From NCBI GenBank assembly GCA_022592445.1, contig JABYQR010000335.1, positions 1 through 46,888 on the forward strand: 46,888 nt of DNA, in the 5' to 3' direction. The translations under genes and the position numbers were made by a program. The notes beneath the pieces were generated by a model. The model saw only the letters and a program-made list of their open reading frames with translations. It was not told where the DNA came from and made no database searches. Shown here in pieces: positions 39,477-46,888 of the stretch. Source of the stretch: Cytidiella melzeri (Eukaryota; Basidiomycota; Agaricomycetes; Polyporales; Irpicaceae). Within the stretch, counting starts at the first letter, position 1. Every line of letters begins with the position of its first letter.

Positions 39477-40919
39477 TCACCGCACCATCTGACGGACATA
39501 GTCCACGTTGATGTGACCGAGACGGCGATGCCAGGTGGTGACATCGGCCTTGGATGAAGGTTGCGCTGCGGCCTTGAGAGCAAAAGCGTTGGTTGGATGA
39601 TCAAATGAAGTGTCGCCCACTGAAGCGATAAACGCGCGAAGGGAGGGTACGGGCAACGAGTCGAGGACGTAAAGACCTTTGTCGGACGGACGAGCAGCGT
39701 GACCAACGGTTTTCCCATCAGAGCGAAGAATGCTGCACGTGTTGCCCTTGAACGCGACGTTGAAGCCCTTTTTGGTAAGAGTGGAGACCGAGAGGAGGTT
39801 CCCGTTGAGGTCTGGAACAAAGTAGACATCGGAGAAGATTGATCTGGTGGTGGTGTTATCAATGTGTATGTTGAGAGCCACACGTCCTACGCCTACGGCG
39901 TTGATAGAACGCTCGTCACCGAGCCAAATCTGGATGGGGGAAGCGAGGTGTTGATAGGTGACAAACCAGTGGCGTTGCGAGCTCATGTGCATGGAGGCAC
40001 CTGAGTCGATGATCCACCTGGTGGGGAGGTCGGCACGGCCGGCGTGACCGTGCACCATGAAAAGCTGGAGGGCATCGTCTTGCGTGTCCGCGACGGCTGC
40101 CTTCGCATGCTCTCCTTCCTTCCCCTTCGTCTTTGCTTCCTTATCCTTCTCCTCCTTGTTTTTCTTCATCTTCCTGCACTCATTGGTCGTGTGTCCTTTC
40201 TTCTTGCAGTACATACAACGTACGCCCGTCTTCTCCTTCTTCCGCTTGTCCTTCTGACCTCCGGTACCCTTGGCGTTAGCCTTTGCGACAAGAGCAACCT
40301 GCGAGGAGTCGCCGCGTGTCTTCTCCTCCATAAGAATAGAGTTCATGACGGCATCGGTGGTGGGTTTGTCAGACGAGGACATGAGGATTGTTGAAAGAAC
40401 GGAATAGGAAGGGGGGAGCGACATGATCATGGCTGAGACAATGACGGCGTCGTCGAGTGGTTGACCAAGAGAGGTAAGAATGAAACTCTTTTGCCGCATG
40501 GCGTTGAGCTGAGGTTCGAGTGGGGAGTCGTCTGAAAGGGTGCCGCGGAAGATCTCGTTTAGGAGCAGAACTATGGTCTCCTTACCCTTTCCCTCGTAAC
40601 GGGCGTGCAACTTGTCCCAGGTGTCTTTCGCCGAGGTGGTGTAGAGGACACCGTTGAGGGGTTCGTCCTTGAGGGTGAGAGTGATCTGTGCGCGGGCCTC
40701 CTTGTTGAGTCGTTCGTATTCGCCAACGGCGACCGTGTTGTTTGGATTGGGAGGGGACCGCGAGCCATTAACAACTTCGATTAGGCCGCGTAGTTCAAGA
40801 ACTGTTGAGATCCGGAACTTCCACGTCTGGAAGTCCGAACCGTCGTCTTCGAGCGCTGGGATGTTGAAAAGGCGGCTGGATGTGTGAGGTTGCGAACGAG
40901 CGGGGTAGATAGTGGTCAT
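39477..40919 (-). CDS. gag: Copia Gag-protease polyprotein (truncated by insertion)
   Basis: ATG at 40919, 78 nt inside the 5' LTR, opens 480 codons. The N-terminal UBN2-type Gag region has LEDDGSDFQTWKFRIS and LNEIFRGTLSDDSPLE. A Lys-rich segment and CCHC knuckle CMYCKKKGHTTNEC follow near residue 235. The aspartic protease has WIIDSGASMHMSS near residue 305. The GAG-pre-integrase region has WHRRLGHINVDYVRQM. The ORF ends at a TGA contributed by the inserted element (39479-39477). Gag and protease are complete, so particles might still form. Confidence 0.92.
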   Translation of the reverse strand: MTTIYPARSQPHTSSRLFNIPALEDDGSDFQTWKFRISTVLELRGLIEVVNGSRSPPNPNNTVAVGEYERLNKEARAQITLTLKDEPLNGVLYTTSAKDTWDKLHARYEGKGKETIVLLLNEIFRGTLSDDSPLEPQLNAMRQKSFILTSLGQPLDDAVIVSAMIMSLPPSYSVLSTILMSSSDKPTTDAVMNSILMEEKTRGDSSQVALVAKANAKGTGGQKDKRKKEKTGVRCMYCKKKGHTTNECRKMKKNKEEKDKEAKTKGKEGEHAKAAVADTQDDALQLFMVHGHAGRADLPTRWIIDSGASMHMSSQRHWFVTYQHLASPIQIWLGDERSINAVGVGRVALNIHIDNTTTRSIFSDVYFVPDLNGNLLSVSTLTKKGFNVAFKGNTCSILRSDGKTVGHAARPSDKGLYVLDSLPVPSLRAFIASVGDTSFDHPTNAFALKAAAQPSSKADVTTWHRRLGHINVDYVRQMVR

Positions 40920-40984
40920 TGTTAATAAAACAAATGTATGCTTGTAGCGCGATTAGAAAGAGTGTCGATTAGCGATTAGAGCGC

Positions 40985-40997
40985 GGGGCTCATAACC
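40985..40997 (-). promoter_or_regulatory. Copia primer-binding site, complementary to initiator tRNA-Met anticodon arm
   Basis: Directly next to the 5' LTR the plus strand reads GGGGCTCATAACC. This is the anticodon stem-loop of fungal initiator tRNA-Met (CAT anticodon), not a tRNA 3' end. The minus-strand PBS is therefore GGTTATGAGCCCC, as known for Drosophila copia, which primes with a half-tRNA. Confidence 0.75.
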
Positions 40998-41368
40998 TTT
41001 TGTAGGGTTACAAAACGGCTCGATCTGTAGTACGCGAAGCGTTGATAAACTCAGTCAGCCTCGAATGATATGAGGAAACTACTATATTGCGCTAGCTAAC
41101 CTGTAGTACGCGAAGCGTTGATAAACTATAGTAAGTTAGCTACTGTGAGACTAAAGAACTGTGTATAAAGCATACCTCAGTCAGCCTCGAATGATATGAG
41201 GAAACTGAGGTGCGCAAGTCCATTTGGTGACACGATATGTATGTGATTACCTAAAGCAGTCCACTATGTAGTACCTACGCCACAACGGTCTTGTAGTCCA
41301 TAGAAGGAATGTGCGAACAAGAGTAAGTGTCCATGCCCAATGAACACACAAAAATAGATATAACAACA
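40998..41368 (-). repeat. Copia 5' LTR
   Basis: At 371 bp it is 76 bp longer than the 3' LTR because of a tandem duplication of the module CAGTCAGCCTCG…GTTGATAAACT. Other differences in the alignable 295 bp are about three transitions, at least two of them at CpG. Confidence 0.9.
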
Positions 41369-41373
41369 ATAAG

Positions 41374-41849
41374 AACTGTGACAACCTACGTTTTAGGAGT
41401 CATTATTGGCAGGCGGGCAGCACTAGAGCTCGGTAGCACATTGCTCGTCTCATGTTCGCACCCACACGATAACTCATGCATCTAATAAACCATCTTCAAG
41501 TTACAATGTACACCAGTCCATCTCTCATTCCGAGACACGCGCGCAATCTTTGAGTCGAACCGCTTCGCCAAATATCTACAACTGAACCGACGTACCCTCA
41601 AAGTAGTCTCGGAACCAGCCGTTCACGTTTCCTCAATTGGAACCACGGAGTTCCAAAAAGACAAAGAGGCGAGGAAGGCGAACGTCTGGTGAATTAGATA
41701 TGAGGCGCGTACTGATCAATTGTGCGTGACGCGAAGCAAGGCTTTTTCAACCTTATTAGCGCCCAATCTTGTTAACGCTGTTCCTTACTGTCACCAATAC
41801 AAGTGTTTTTGCACGAGTCATCTTGCCGCTCCCTCATACAATTAATGTC
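41374..41849 (+). other. Interval with one unidentified coding fragment
   Basis: About 41491-41692 is open on the plus strand without an ATG (TIFKLQCTPVHLSFRDTRAI, FESNRFAKYLQLNRRTL, HVSSIGTTEFQKDKEARKA) and ends in TGA. The composition is protein-like and may be a host exon, family not recognised. A tRNA-like or promoter signal is not evident. Confidence 0.4.
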
Positions 41850-42386
41850 ATGCCTCCCCCTTTGTTTGATGTACTCGACGATGGCGACGGCGAACGTCAC
41901 CCAGCAGAAGTTGACCCAATCTCAGATGAGGACGCTGCGCGCATCAACACGGACTTCTACAATCCTCGCGGCTCCCTAGGACAAACAAACGCCTTTGCGC
42001 GGCACCTCGAGACTCTAGACCACGGAGCTATTGCAGCAAAAATGGTCCAAATTGTCGACTTCATGGCCAGCCTCCAGATGGACACCGCCACTTTCTTGCA
42101 TTATCTCAGCTGAAACCTTGAGATACCCAGGTGTATGGTGCACGGGCAGTCGGCCATAAGGTGAGTAGACTTGCGAAATAATGCAGTAGATGTGTGCTCA
42201 CTCACATCAAGATACGCTCGAACCGTGCTGATGCGCTGCAAGCAATTACCAGGTATCTTCAAACACTGGCACAAGCCGCCGTTTCTGCACAATAAGGGTG
42301 TTAAGAACTGTCACAAGAGTGGAAGCAGTCGGCCTAGGACGCAACCTGGTGGCATTGCACGTCCATTAGCTCAGTACGAAGTGTAA
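41850..42386 (+). pseudogene. DUF6589-type transposon protein, N-terminal relic
   Basis: Exon 1 starts at ATG 41850 (MPPPLFDVLDDGDGE) and reads KMVQIVDFMASLQMDTATFL, HYLS, then TGA at 42111-42113 where relatives have Trp. It continues to a 51-nt intron (about 42161-42211, GTGAGT…CAAG). Exon 2 reads IRYARTVLMRCKQLPGIF, KHWHKPPFL and ends in TAA at 42384-42386. The pattern FMDSL…LPTFL…RYART…LPGI recalls the N-terminus of an amplified Agaricomycete family (DUF6589). The main catalytic part is absent. Confidence 0.5.
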
Positions 42387-42973
42387 ATGAATATTGCTTC
42401 GCTCAGTTCTCATGCTACTCACTCAAAACATGCATTAAATAAAAGCTATGTACTGCAGCTACCTACGGAAATGCTGAACAAAGAAAGTCATGAACGGGTG
42501 ATGAGCTACGTCAAGTTTCCTTTCGGGCCACACTGTGTCGCTGGTCGTGACATTGGATTCGACGCGCGACCTGATTTTGTCACGTGCGATTGATCGGTAC
42601 GCACCCCATACCAATTACACCAGACGTCCAGGCGTGCGGTCTCTTTGTCTTTTTGGAACTCCGCAAGCCTGGAAAAGGAAGGAGCGCGGCAACTTCCGAA
42701 TCGTCTGGTTCGAGACTACCCTCAAAGCAGTTGATTCAAACAGAGCCTGTCATAATAGGGTCGTTCAAAGTTGGCGCAGCTCCGCCGCTTGCCGCTCGCA
42801 GCGTGGGCGTCAATTGCCCCAAAGCGGAATATAACGTAAGTGGTCACATTCTGTCACAGCGCGGTCGCCGTCATTGCAGTTGGTGCGCTTCGTGTCTACT
42901 GTAGTCTTCGAGTAGCACAGACTCAACCTCTCACTGTCCTTACATCTCACACTCTTTTGACAAATCTCATACT
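42387..42973 (+). other. Upstream region of the Myb/SANT-like gene
   Basis: An open frame at 42584-42838 (ACGLFVFLELRKPGKGRS; GSFKVGAAPPLAARSVG) stops being coding-like at an ACGTAAGT splice-donor-like site. It may be an unrecognised exon or the tail of the DUF6589 relic. No clear TATA box is seen before 42974. Confidence 0.3.
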
Positions 42974-44262
42974 ATGTCTTGTGCTGTGTCTGCTGGGAAG
43001 AAGAAGGCTGTAAAGGAGCTGGCCAACCCTTTCCCACAGCTGGATTGGCAAGAGCAAATGACCTGGCAGCTGCTGGAGCTTGCAGAGAACTCGGAAAACC
43101 GGAAGGTGCTGTTCGGAAAGCAGGCTGATGAGGTATGAGGCGCGGGAAATTGGTCAAGTAGCTATACTGATCCATTTCACTGATTAGAATACAAGTGGAG
43201 ACAGGAAAATTACAGTGTATGGTCGGATTGGGAAGGCTCTCTTTCCAGAGCTGCATGAGCTTGATGCTGCAAAGCTAGCAAACAAGATTAAGGCTAAGCT
43301 TGAAGGGTGTGTTGAACATCATGGTCTCTGCTCCCATGTACCTGCTCAATTGAATTCACAGGCTCATCAGGACATACAGGAAGCAGAAGGCTCGTCTGGT
43401 TGTTACTGGAGGTGGCCTTCGTGACAATGATGAGGAAGCAGCAGATGAACATGGGTGTAAGTTTCTGAAGCACTATATCCCTGCAGAGGGTCCAAATGCT
43501 GAGACTCCAGAGGTGGCTAAGAACTTATGGGGTATGTTCACACATTTTGGGACTGCTATTCTTATTTATGTCAACTCTTTGCAGAAGAGATCACAAAGAA
43601 GTTCCCCTTCTTTCTGGCTCTTCACCGCCTCTTGTCTGAGAGGCCAAACATCACTCCCATTTCCATTACAACAGGAATTGGACCTCTGGGAAGGTGTACT
43701 ATCCATCTTCAGCCACTCAACAATTGTCCTGAGCCTACCCCTGATACAGCTCCGAAATCTCCTACATTCCGCACTTTTGGAGATGACGCAACCAATGGTC
43801 CGCCATCACCAGTGCCCTCCTCAGCTCCCCCACACTCTAGTCGTGGTCCAAAGGCCTCTGTCAACATGTCTGCTGAGAAGCTTGAACGTCTTCAGGCTTC
43901 TATCCAGCCGGTGAGCAAGAAGCGTTGGATAGATGCTATGCTCTTGGACTTGGCAAGGTGTGTTCAGTCTTTTGTGAACATGCATATGCTGATGAAGTTG
44001 CAGAGAAAACGCTGCATCCCTTGCTGAGCATCGCCGGCGTGAAGATGCTCGTTTTGAGCGCACACAGCTACTTGAGGAGTACAGGGCAGGAGTTTGGACT
44101 CTTGAAGAGTACCGCAAGAAGCTGAAAGAGCTTCTTGCAAGTTCAACGAGTGAGTCTCGTAAATGTCCTCGTCTTTCAGATGAGCTTGCTGGTCCTTCCC
44201 AACATGACGGTTCTCCTGAATGGGATGCTGAGAATGGACCACTTCCATCTGATGATGAATAG
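42974..44262 (+). CDS. Myb/SANT-like transposon-associated protein, 5 exons
   Basis: Exons are 42974-43132, 43188-43306, 43362-43531, 43585-43957 and 44004-44262. Introns of 55, 55, 53 and 46 nt have GTATGA/TAG, GTGTGT/CAG, GTATGT/CAG and GTGTGT/CAG borders. They join to 359 codons without a stop, the only clean multi-exon gene here. The N-terminal part (LDWQEQMTWQLLELAENS; YGRIGKALFPE; KIKAKLEGLIRTYRKQKARL) is a trihelix/Myb-SANT-like DNA-binding pattern. Then come EITKKFPFFLALHRLLSERP and ITPISITTGIGP, a Ser/Pro linker, and a Glu/Arg-rich C-terminal helix (RREDARFERTQLLEEYRAG) with an acidic tail. It converges on a PIF/Harbinger-type nuclease remnant (44554-44348), matching the two-protein layout of those transposons. 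The SANT assignment is inferred from helices and context. Confidence 0.72.
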
Positions 44263-44347
44263 GTTGGCTCTTCTGCGTAGAATACAACAAACCCAACAAT
44301 TGTCTTGATTCTGATGTAGATATTCTATATACCTGAACTTTAATCAT

Positions 44348-44554
44348 TTATAATGCTTTAAAAGCTACAAGTTCATCAACTAGCTGCTGCCGTTTGCTAT
44401 TGTTTTCTGCAGCATCTAATTCCTCTTGTGCCTCCCCAACATCTTGTCCGCCCTCTTGTCCTGCAAGTTCACCAATAAATCTGTCCATGTTCCCACATCC
44501 CTCTACATCAATGCAAAGATAACAAAGTGGAATATGTGTGCGAGGGGTAGAGGC
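44348..44554 (-). pseudogene. PIF/Harbinger-like nuclease, C-terminal exon, truncated
   Basis: The minus-strand frame reads EGCGNMDRFIGELAGQE, EAQEELDAAENNSKRQQLVD, ELVAFKAL and ends TAA at 44350-44348. The Asp/Glu-rich, KR-ending tail fits the C-termini of fungal Harbinger-type DDE nucleases. A GATGTAG acceptor just upstream suggests an exon start near 44497. The rest of the gene is displaced by the Copia LTR that begins at 44555. No catalytic residues remain in the window, so the identity rests on tail similarity and the convergent partner gene. Confidence 0.45.
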
Positions 44555-45080
44555 TGTTAAGCTTCGAAGATGAGTCTTATTATTCTTGCTGCTTCAGCAG
44601 CTCTGCTTATATACATGTCTGTATCTACTTATGTAAGCGACTACTATACATGTCTACTTCAGCTATTCTACTGTACTACTAAGTGCATGACTCATGCATG
44701 ACTCATGCTATAAGTGCATGACTCATACATGACTCATTGTATGACTAGGTTCAGCACTTGTACCAGAGGCGTACATAACGAGTAAATGACTCATGCTAGT
44801 ACTTGTCCTCAGATGTATGCTTTAGGCATCCACTGGAGTCATATGTGCTTTCCATGTCATTTCCTATGCTACTAGAACACAGGCGTACATATATGACTAG
44901 TACTACTACAACCCATATCTGTACGTCTCAGCTAATGTGATGGTTACTACTAGAGTTTCCATATACGGCTGCATAATTCCCATACTAAGACTATGGGAAC
45001 TCTGCTACCTAAAGTGTCCTTATAATAAGGCGTGGGAAACTACATATCATATCATATTATTATATTATATAGTTTTAACA
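44555..45080 (-). repeat. 3' LTR of the second Copia element
   Basis: At 526 bp, on the minus strand it starts TGTTAAAACTATAT and ends CGAAGCTTAACA (TGTTAA…TTAACA). Flanking GAGGC (44550-44554) would be one copy of the duplication; the other is outside the window. It interrupts the PIF/Harbinger-like nuclease. Confidence 0.9.
44688..44793. promoter_or_regulatory. Cluster of five TGACTCA (bZIP/Gcn4-type) sites in the LTR
   Basis: Exact TGACTCA lies at 44688-44694, 44699-44705, 44719-44725, 44730-44736 and 44787-44793, most within GCATGACTCATGC-like words. This heptamer is the established Gcn4/AP-1 core. Position about 290-390 nt from the LTR start suggests U3 enhancer use, which is inference. 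Confidence 0.6.
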
Positions 45081-45090
45081 CTCCCACTTA
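45081..45090 (-). promoter_or_regulatory. Polypurine tract of the second Copia element
   Basis: The minus strand reads TAAGTGGGAG immediately before the LTR start TGTTAAAA. Confidence 0.65.
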
Positions 45091-45099
45091 ACCGTTACA

Positions 45100-46879
45100 T
45101 TAGTGAGTGTTTAGATCAATTAGACCTAATCTCCCACTGAAGTATGATTGCTTCTGAAATGCCAATGACTTTGTCATGATATCAGCAATCTGTTCTTCAG
45201 TTGGAACAGCATATAGTTCGGCATTCTTATTTTCGACAAACTCTCTAACATAATGATATCGAATGTCAATATGCTTTGAGCGTGACTCTATCTTTGGATT
45301 CTTGGTGAAGTAAATAGCACCATGATTATCACAGCATAGAATTGTAGGCTCTTGCTGTTTTAAATCCAATTCATTGAGCACGGTGCGCAACCAATAACAT
45401 TGCTTGGAAGTTTCGCACAAGGCCATGTATTCTGATTCCATTGATGATAGAGCAACGGTTTTCTGCTTCTTAGAAGTCCAGGAAATTGCTCCTTCAGCCA
45501 ACAGAAATACATATCCTGTTGTCGAATGTCTGTCGTCTTTATTCTCAGCCCAGTCTGCATCCGAATAACCAATAATACCAGCATTACTTGATCCATTATA
45601 CTTGATCGCATAGGACTGCGTTCCAAGCAAATATCTCAGTATATATTTAGCTGATTTATAATGGTGGTCAGTTGGATTTGACATGTACTGTGAAAGACGT
45701 ATGACTGCATATGAAATGTCTGGTCTAGTACCAATCATAACATATATAAGCGTGCCAATCAACGCTTGATACTGTCTCAGTAAACCAGAATCTGTTTTAT
45801 AGTCAGAATCTGCCTTCTGTAGTACAGCACCTGAAGGTAATGGTGTCCGAGCAGGATTAGCATTTGCCATATTAAATCGTTTTAAAGCCTCTTGAATATA
45901 CGACTCTTGGTCAAGTAGAATCGTTTTAGCTTTACGATCTCTCTGCACACGCATGCCTAGAATAAGCTTAGCTTCTCCTAAGTCACGCATCTCATAGCGA
46001 TCCATAAGATTTTTCTTAAGTGCAGACATAGCAAGTTTACTATTTCCTATCGGAAATATATCGTCAACATATAGAATGAGAATTAAATTCCCCCCTTGTT
46101 GCCGATACACGTAAACACCAGCATCTGAATGAATCCGGTCAAAGCCTAATTCTATCAGAGTGTTATGAATTTTGATATTCCATGTTCGTGAAGCTTGTTT
46201 AAGTCCATAAATGGCTTTCTTAAGCAAACAAACATGGTTCTCCGTTCCCTTCTCCACGAAACCTTCTGGTTGTTCCATATAGATTTCTTCATCCAGTTCG
46301 CCGTAAAGGAAAGCTGTTTTCACATCCAATGCCTCGATTTCCCAATCTTCGAGTGCAGCTATAGCTAGTAGCATGCGTATGGATTCAAAACGTGCAACTG
46401 GTGAGAAAGTTTCTTGATAATCAATTCCTTCAACTTGGGTGAACCTTTTGCAACAAGACGCGCTTTATATCGACCATCAGACTTTATGGTGAAGACCCAT
46501 TTGCATTTCACAATTTTGCGTGATGCGTCTGGTCGTCGTACAAGCGTCCAAGTTTTATTCTTCATTTGAGAATCAATTTCGTCTTGTGCAGCAGCAAACC
46601 ATTGATCCCGATCATCTCTTTTCATTGCCTGCTTCCACGTCTGTGGATATTCATTGATTGAATAAGCAGTAATTGAATTAAGAGTCTGTCATCAATTTCT
46701 GCAGAATCATCATCATCAGTTAAGCCTCCTGATAGAGTTTGATGTTCTGGACCCGGTTCAACGGAAGGTGATCTCGAGGGTTGACGTGATGACGTTCCTG
46801 ATCGCAAAGGTATCCGTAATCTGGATGGCCCTGCAACCGGAGATCTCGCGCGTGTTCTCGAGTTCCATTCAGCTCTCAA
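45100..46879 (-). pseudogene. pol: Second Copia element: RT and RNase H (5' part outside window)
   Basis: The main frame 46374-45100 (424 codons) has ALDVKTAFLYGELDEEIYM, the catalytic YVDDIFPIG, SDADWAENKDDRHSTTGYVF, SMESEYMALCETSKQCYWLR and HIDIRYHYVREF. Upstream, 46625-46365 carries DQWFAAAQDEIDSQMKNKTW and CKWVFTIKSDGRYKARLVAK and then shifts frame by one base at about 46447 (KG|FTQVEGI expected). A further shift near 46680 separates the Ser/Arg/Pro-rich linker frame (46879-46622). Integrase and gag lie beyond the window edge. It is a different lineage from the 34381-41368 element, with AT-richer codons. Confidence 0.92.
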
Positions 46880-46888
46880 ACGAAGACT

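Larger units (their letters stand above)
37628..39488 (-). mobile_element. 1.85-kb satellite-rich insertion in the Copia element (TSD ATGGT)
   Basis: The insertion is 37633-39483, bracketed by ATGGT on the element strand (37628-37632 and 39484-39488). Excising it with one ATGGT restores the Copia frame exactly. The element strand begins GCGGTGATACGCCCGG and ends CACTGGAAGGGT. Near its ends ATACGCCCGGA and, reversed, ATACCCCCCGGA form a weak inverted repeat. The inside is a purine-rich repeat field. All long minus-strand frames (for example 39480-38596) come from pentamer arrays free of stops, not from a protein. No transposase is visible, so it is non-autonomous or of unknown mechanism. Confidence 0.75.
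34376..41373 (-). mobile_element. Ty1/Copia element, full length, with internal insertion (TSD ATAAG)
   Basis: The element spans 34381-41368 with perfect ATAAG duplications at 34376-34380 and 41369-41373. LTRs are 34381-34675 (295 bp) and 40998-41368 (371 bp). They differ by a 76-bp tandem module and about three single-base transitions, so insertion is recent. Order on the minus strand is 5' LTR, primer site, gag-protease, [1.85-kb insertion], integrase, RT, RNase H, 3' LTR. Three in-frame stops downstream of the insertion also block pol. Confidence 0.93.

Noticed and set aside
38596..39480. 294-residue and other long minus-strand ORFs rich in Leu, Ala, Ser and Cys
   Set aside because: They arise from a stop-free pentanucleotide array open in all frames, so they are repeat artefacts.
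40985..40997. GGGGCTCATAACC considered as part of a tRNA-Met gene
   Set aside because: No acceptor, D or T arms flank it. Its position against the Copia LTR makes it a primer-binding site.
1..46888. A coordinated multi-gene defence or biosynthetic system
   Set aside because: The recognisable genes are decayed transposon genes and unrelated host fragments. I find no cluster of intact, functionally linked genes.

Overview
The window reads as a transposon-dense, gene-poor piece of a mushroom-forming basidiomycete (Agaricomycete) genome. The evidence is 46-57 nt introns with GTRNGT/YAG borders, a chromodomain Ty3/Gypsy element, Copia elements, a Helitron-type PIF1 helicase, hAT, PIF/Harbinger-like and Tc1/mariner-like remnants, a DUF6589-type relic, and fungal genes (F-box/LRR, alcohol-acetyltransferase-like, ARPC5). 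Species cannot be told. Almost every coding region is broken. The one multi-exon gene that reads through cleanly is the Myb/SANT-like gene at 42974-44262.

Layout. 1-1963: minisatellite, unplaced coding scrap and LTR fragments, including a solo LTR with TSD. 1964-9140: minus-strand Gypsy chromovirus (3' LTR, chromodomain-integrase-RT-protease pol, gag, an extra ORF upstream of gag, truncated 5' LTR). 9141-12058: a segment that I infer is inverted. Flipping it joins the two pieces of the Gypsy 5' LTR, pairs its CCAAG target duplication, and joins two pieces of a DDE transposase in frame. 12059-16740: degenerate coding scraps, two hairpins and an ARPC5 relic. 17154-18596: alcohol-acetyltransferase-like gene with one nonsense codon. 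18709-20350: candidate non-autonomous element. 20675-22263: F-box/LRR relic. 22469-24023: a tiny intron-bearing minus-strand ORF and a coiled-coil/SAP-like relic.

24030-27829: Helitron-type helicase remnant with a C-terminal deubiquitinase-like region. 27830-28403: probable solo LTR. 28400-34003: a four-level nest, namely DDE (Tc1/mariner-like) transposon < hAT < Gypsy solo LTR < another solo LTR. 34039-34359: solo Copia-type LTR. 34381-41368: full-length minus-strand Copia element with ATAAG duplications, split by a 1.85-kb satellite-rich insertion (37633-39483). 41370-44554: coding scraps, a DUF6589-type relic, and a PIF/Harbinger-like gene pair whose nuclease is cut by the 3' LTR of a second Copia element (44555-46888).

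Decay is dominated by C-to-T/G-to-A changes. Several frames are closed only by TGA where family alignment or context predicts Arg (CGA), and the few LTR-LTR differences of the Copia element are transitions. This suggests cytosine methylation or a RIP-like process. Nothing here looks like an operon, rRNA, tRNA gene or CRISPR.
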